Translations under genes and position numbers: made by a program
DNA from: Rodentolepis nana
Taxonomy: Eukaryota; Platyhelminthes; Cestoda; Cyclophyllidea; Hymenolepididae
NCBI GenBank assembly: GCA_900617975.1
Contig: UZAE01012047.1
Span: 1 to 64,000, forward strand
DNA: 64,000 bases
Direction: 5' to 3'
The notes under the pieces: generated by a model
Told to the model about the DNA's origin: nothing
The model's input: only the letters and a program-made list of their open reading frames with translations
Database searches by the model: none
Part shown: piece by piece, positions 62,871 to 64,000 of the stretch
Layout: each line of letters opens with the position of its first letter
Numbering within the stretch: position 1 is the stretch's first letter

Positions 62871-63570
62871 GTTATTGGCTCGATTTCGTCGATACATTTC
62901 CCAGTTATAAGTTTCCAATTTCTTTCATTATGGGCTAATACTTTATATTATGCATAAACAGAAAGTTTGATAGCCATCATTATTACAAGAGGAGGTCGTG
63001 TGTCTTATGAATTTTAATTTAGGTTAACTAGGCCGATTTTTAACGACGTCAAGCTTCACCTTTGGTGATGGCATTTAATTAAACATAGTCCGTCAACAGT
63101 TGTCTAAAAAATGGATTACTGAAAGTGAAGAAGCATGGGTCTCGATTTGCTCTACCTCTGTCTTGGATCACCCTCATAACCTCATGCGAGTTAATAATTC
63201 ATTCGTTATCACATTGCGCGTTAGCTATGTTTTCAGCTGGCTTGCCTTGTTGCCAGCGCTTGGCTTGCGTTCTCACTTCTCCAATCAAAAAGTGAATTAA
63301 TTTTGGCAAGTCATTTTCTATCCGACGAAAACTTTATTACTTAAAAGAAGACTCACTTTTTTGTGTTTACATTTTTCTCGCTTCGAGATATTTGTGGGTG
63401 CTACAACCTCGGTGGGATTAAAATTGCCACCCTCAAATAATGCACTTTATAAAACAACTCGTATGCAGTACTGCACTGATTTCTACTTGAAAGTACTCCT
63501 CACAACTGGATAGTGGTTCTCCAATCTCGGCAGTAATTGAGTGATTTACTTTTGTGTACATTTATATTAA

Positions 63571-63588
63571 AAGAGAGAGAGAGAGAGT
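63571..63588. repeat. (GA)n microsatellite
   Basis: A short AG dinucleotide run. Confidence 0.8.
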
Positions 63589-63692
63589 CAATGCATGCTA
63601 ATAAACTTGGCATGAACACTCCAGTGGTAAAGAGAGTGTGGTTTAAGGGTTGGGAGATTAGTTGTTATGGACTTACCATACTTTTATTGTTG

Positions 63693-63711
63693 CGTGTGTG
63701 TGTGTGTGTGC
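63693..63711. repeat. (TG)n microsatellite
   Basis: A short TG dinucleotide run. Confidence 0.8.
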
Positions 63712-64000
63712 GGACTTTCTCTCTCTCGTTCTCTTTGATCTATTCCGCGAAAGCTGATTTTGGAGTTTAATAAATAGTTGAATTTTGATGATACTAAATA
63801 TGTCCACAATAAAATTTCAATTTCGTAGCATTAGCATATGATTGCAAAAACATCAAATGGTACTGGTCGAATTTTTTACAGCGATTATTCCAAGGAATAG
63901 GAATAGTCTAATTAAATCTCTTACCTAAATTGGCTAAGTAGACAAATTAAATGCAACTTGAATTCACTAAATTAGTGAAAACTTTGACAAGCGTATCGCC

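Larger units (their letters stand above)
62871..64000 (+). other. Kinase intron, remaining exons not found
   Basis: The C-terminal kinase exons should follow. A frame at 63100-63300 was inspected but does not match the family convincingly. (GA)n (about 63571-63588) and (TG)n (about 63693-63711) runs are present. Confidence 0.4.

Noticed and set aside
63100..63300. Candidate next exon of the kinase
   Set aside because: Neither frame aligns convincingly with the family's C-terminal helix, and the phase expected after 62870 gives an unrelated peptide.

Overview
This window is nuclear DNA of an AT-rich animal. Coding exons are short, sparse and bounded by GT-AG introns of two size classes: about 37-90 nt, and 0.2-10 kb. 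The gene content is metazoan: a C-clamp transcription factor of the Glut4EF/ZNF395/ZNF704 type, NAC-alpha and choline/ethanolamine kinase. A lophotrochozoan, perhaps a flatworm, would fit the mix of tiny and very long introns, but the sequence does not prove a taxon.

Layout. 1-12.9 kb: no convincing exon; two copies (A, B) of a ~310 bp interspersed element, plus microsatellites. 12.9-26.8 kb, plus strand: the 3' part of a C-clamp transcription factor gene, with two firm exons (19156-19850 and 24359-25015), one tentative upstream exon and a long 3' UTR. 26.8-31.3 kb: no gene seen. 31.3-41.0 kb: a repeat-rich block with seven copies (C-H, J) of the element, one of which carries a decayed RNase H end of a non-LTR retrotransposon. 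41.3-42.1 kb, minus strand: NAC-alpha, complete, with a four-codon terminal exon. 43.3-45.0 kb, plus strand: the 3' part of an unrecognised gene with a C-terminal coiled coil, transcribed divergently from NAC-alpha. 46.9-62.9 kb, plus strand: choline/ethanolamine kinase, six exons covering residues 1-371; the C-terminal exons are downstream or beyond the window. Copy I of the element lies in its 9.7 kb second intron.

Most notable result. The repeat element, read on its sense strand, begins with a 72-nt segment that folds as a hepatitis-delta-virus-like (HDV-like) self-cleaving ribozyme. It has a nested double pseudoknot with P1, P2, P3, P4, the L3 UCC.CG signature, the GGGCAAC joining segment and the GGC carrying the catalytic C. 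The element's 5' boundary is exactly where such a ribozyme would cut. Its 3' end (about 85 nt ending in an AAATAAATA tail) is shared with the RNase H-bearing copy. The short elements therefore look like a non-autonomous partner (5' ribozyme plus 3' tail) of a non-LTR retrotransposon, organised like the NARTc/SIDER-L1Tc pairs of trypanosomatids. Ten copies in 64 kb differ in how well the ribozyme is preserved.

The genes are housekeeping or regulatory neighbours with no obvious common pathway: NAC-alpha acts at the ribosome exit, the kinase starts the CDP-choline/ethanolamine pathway, and the C-clamp protein is a DNA-binding regulator.
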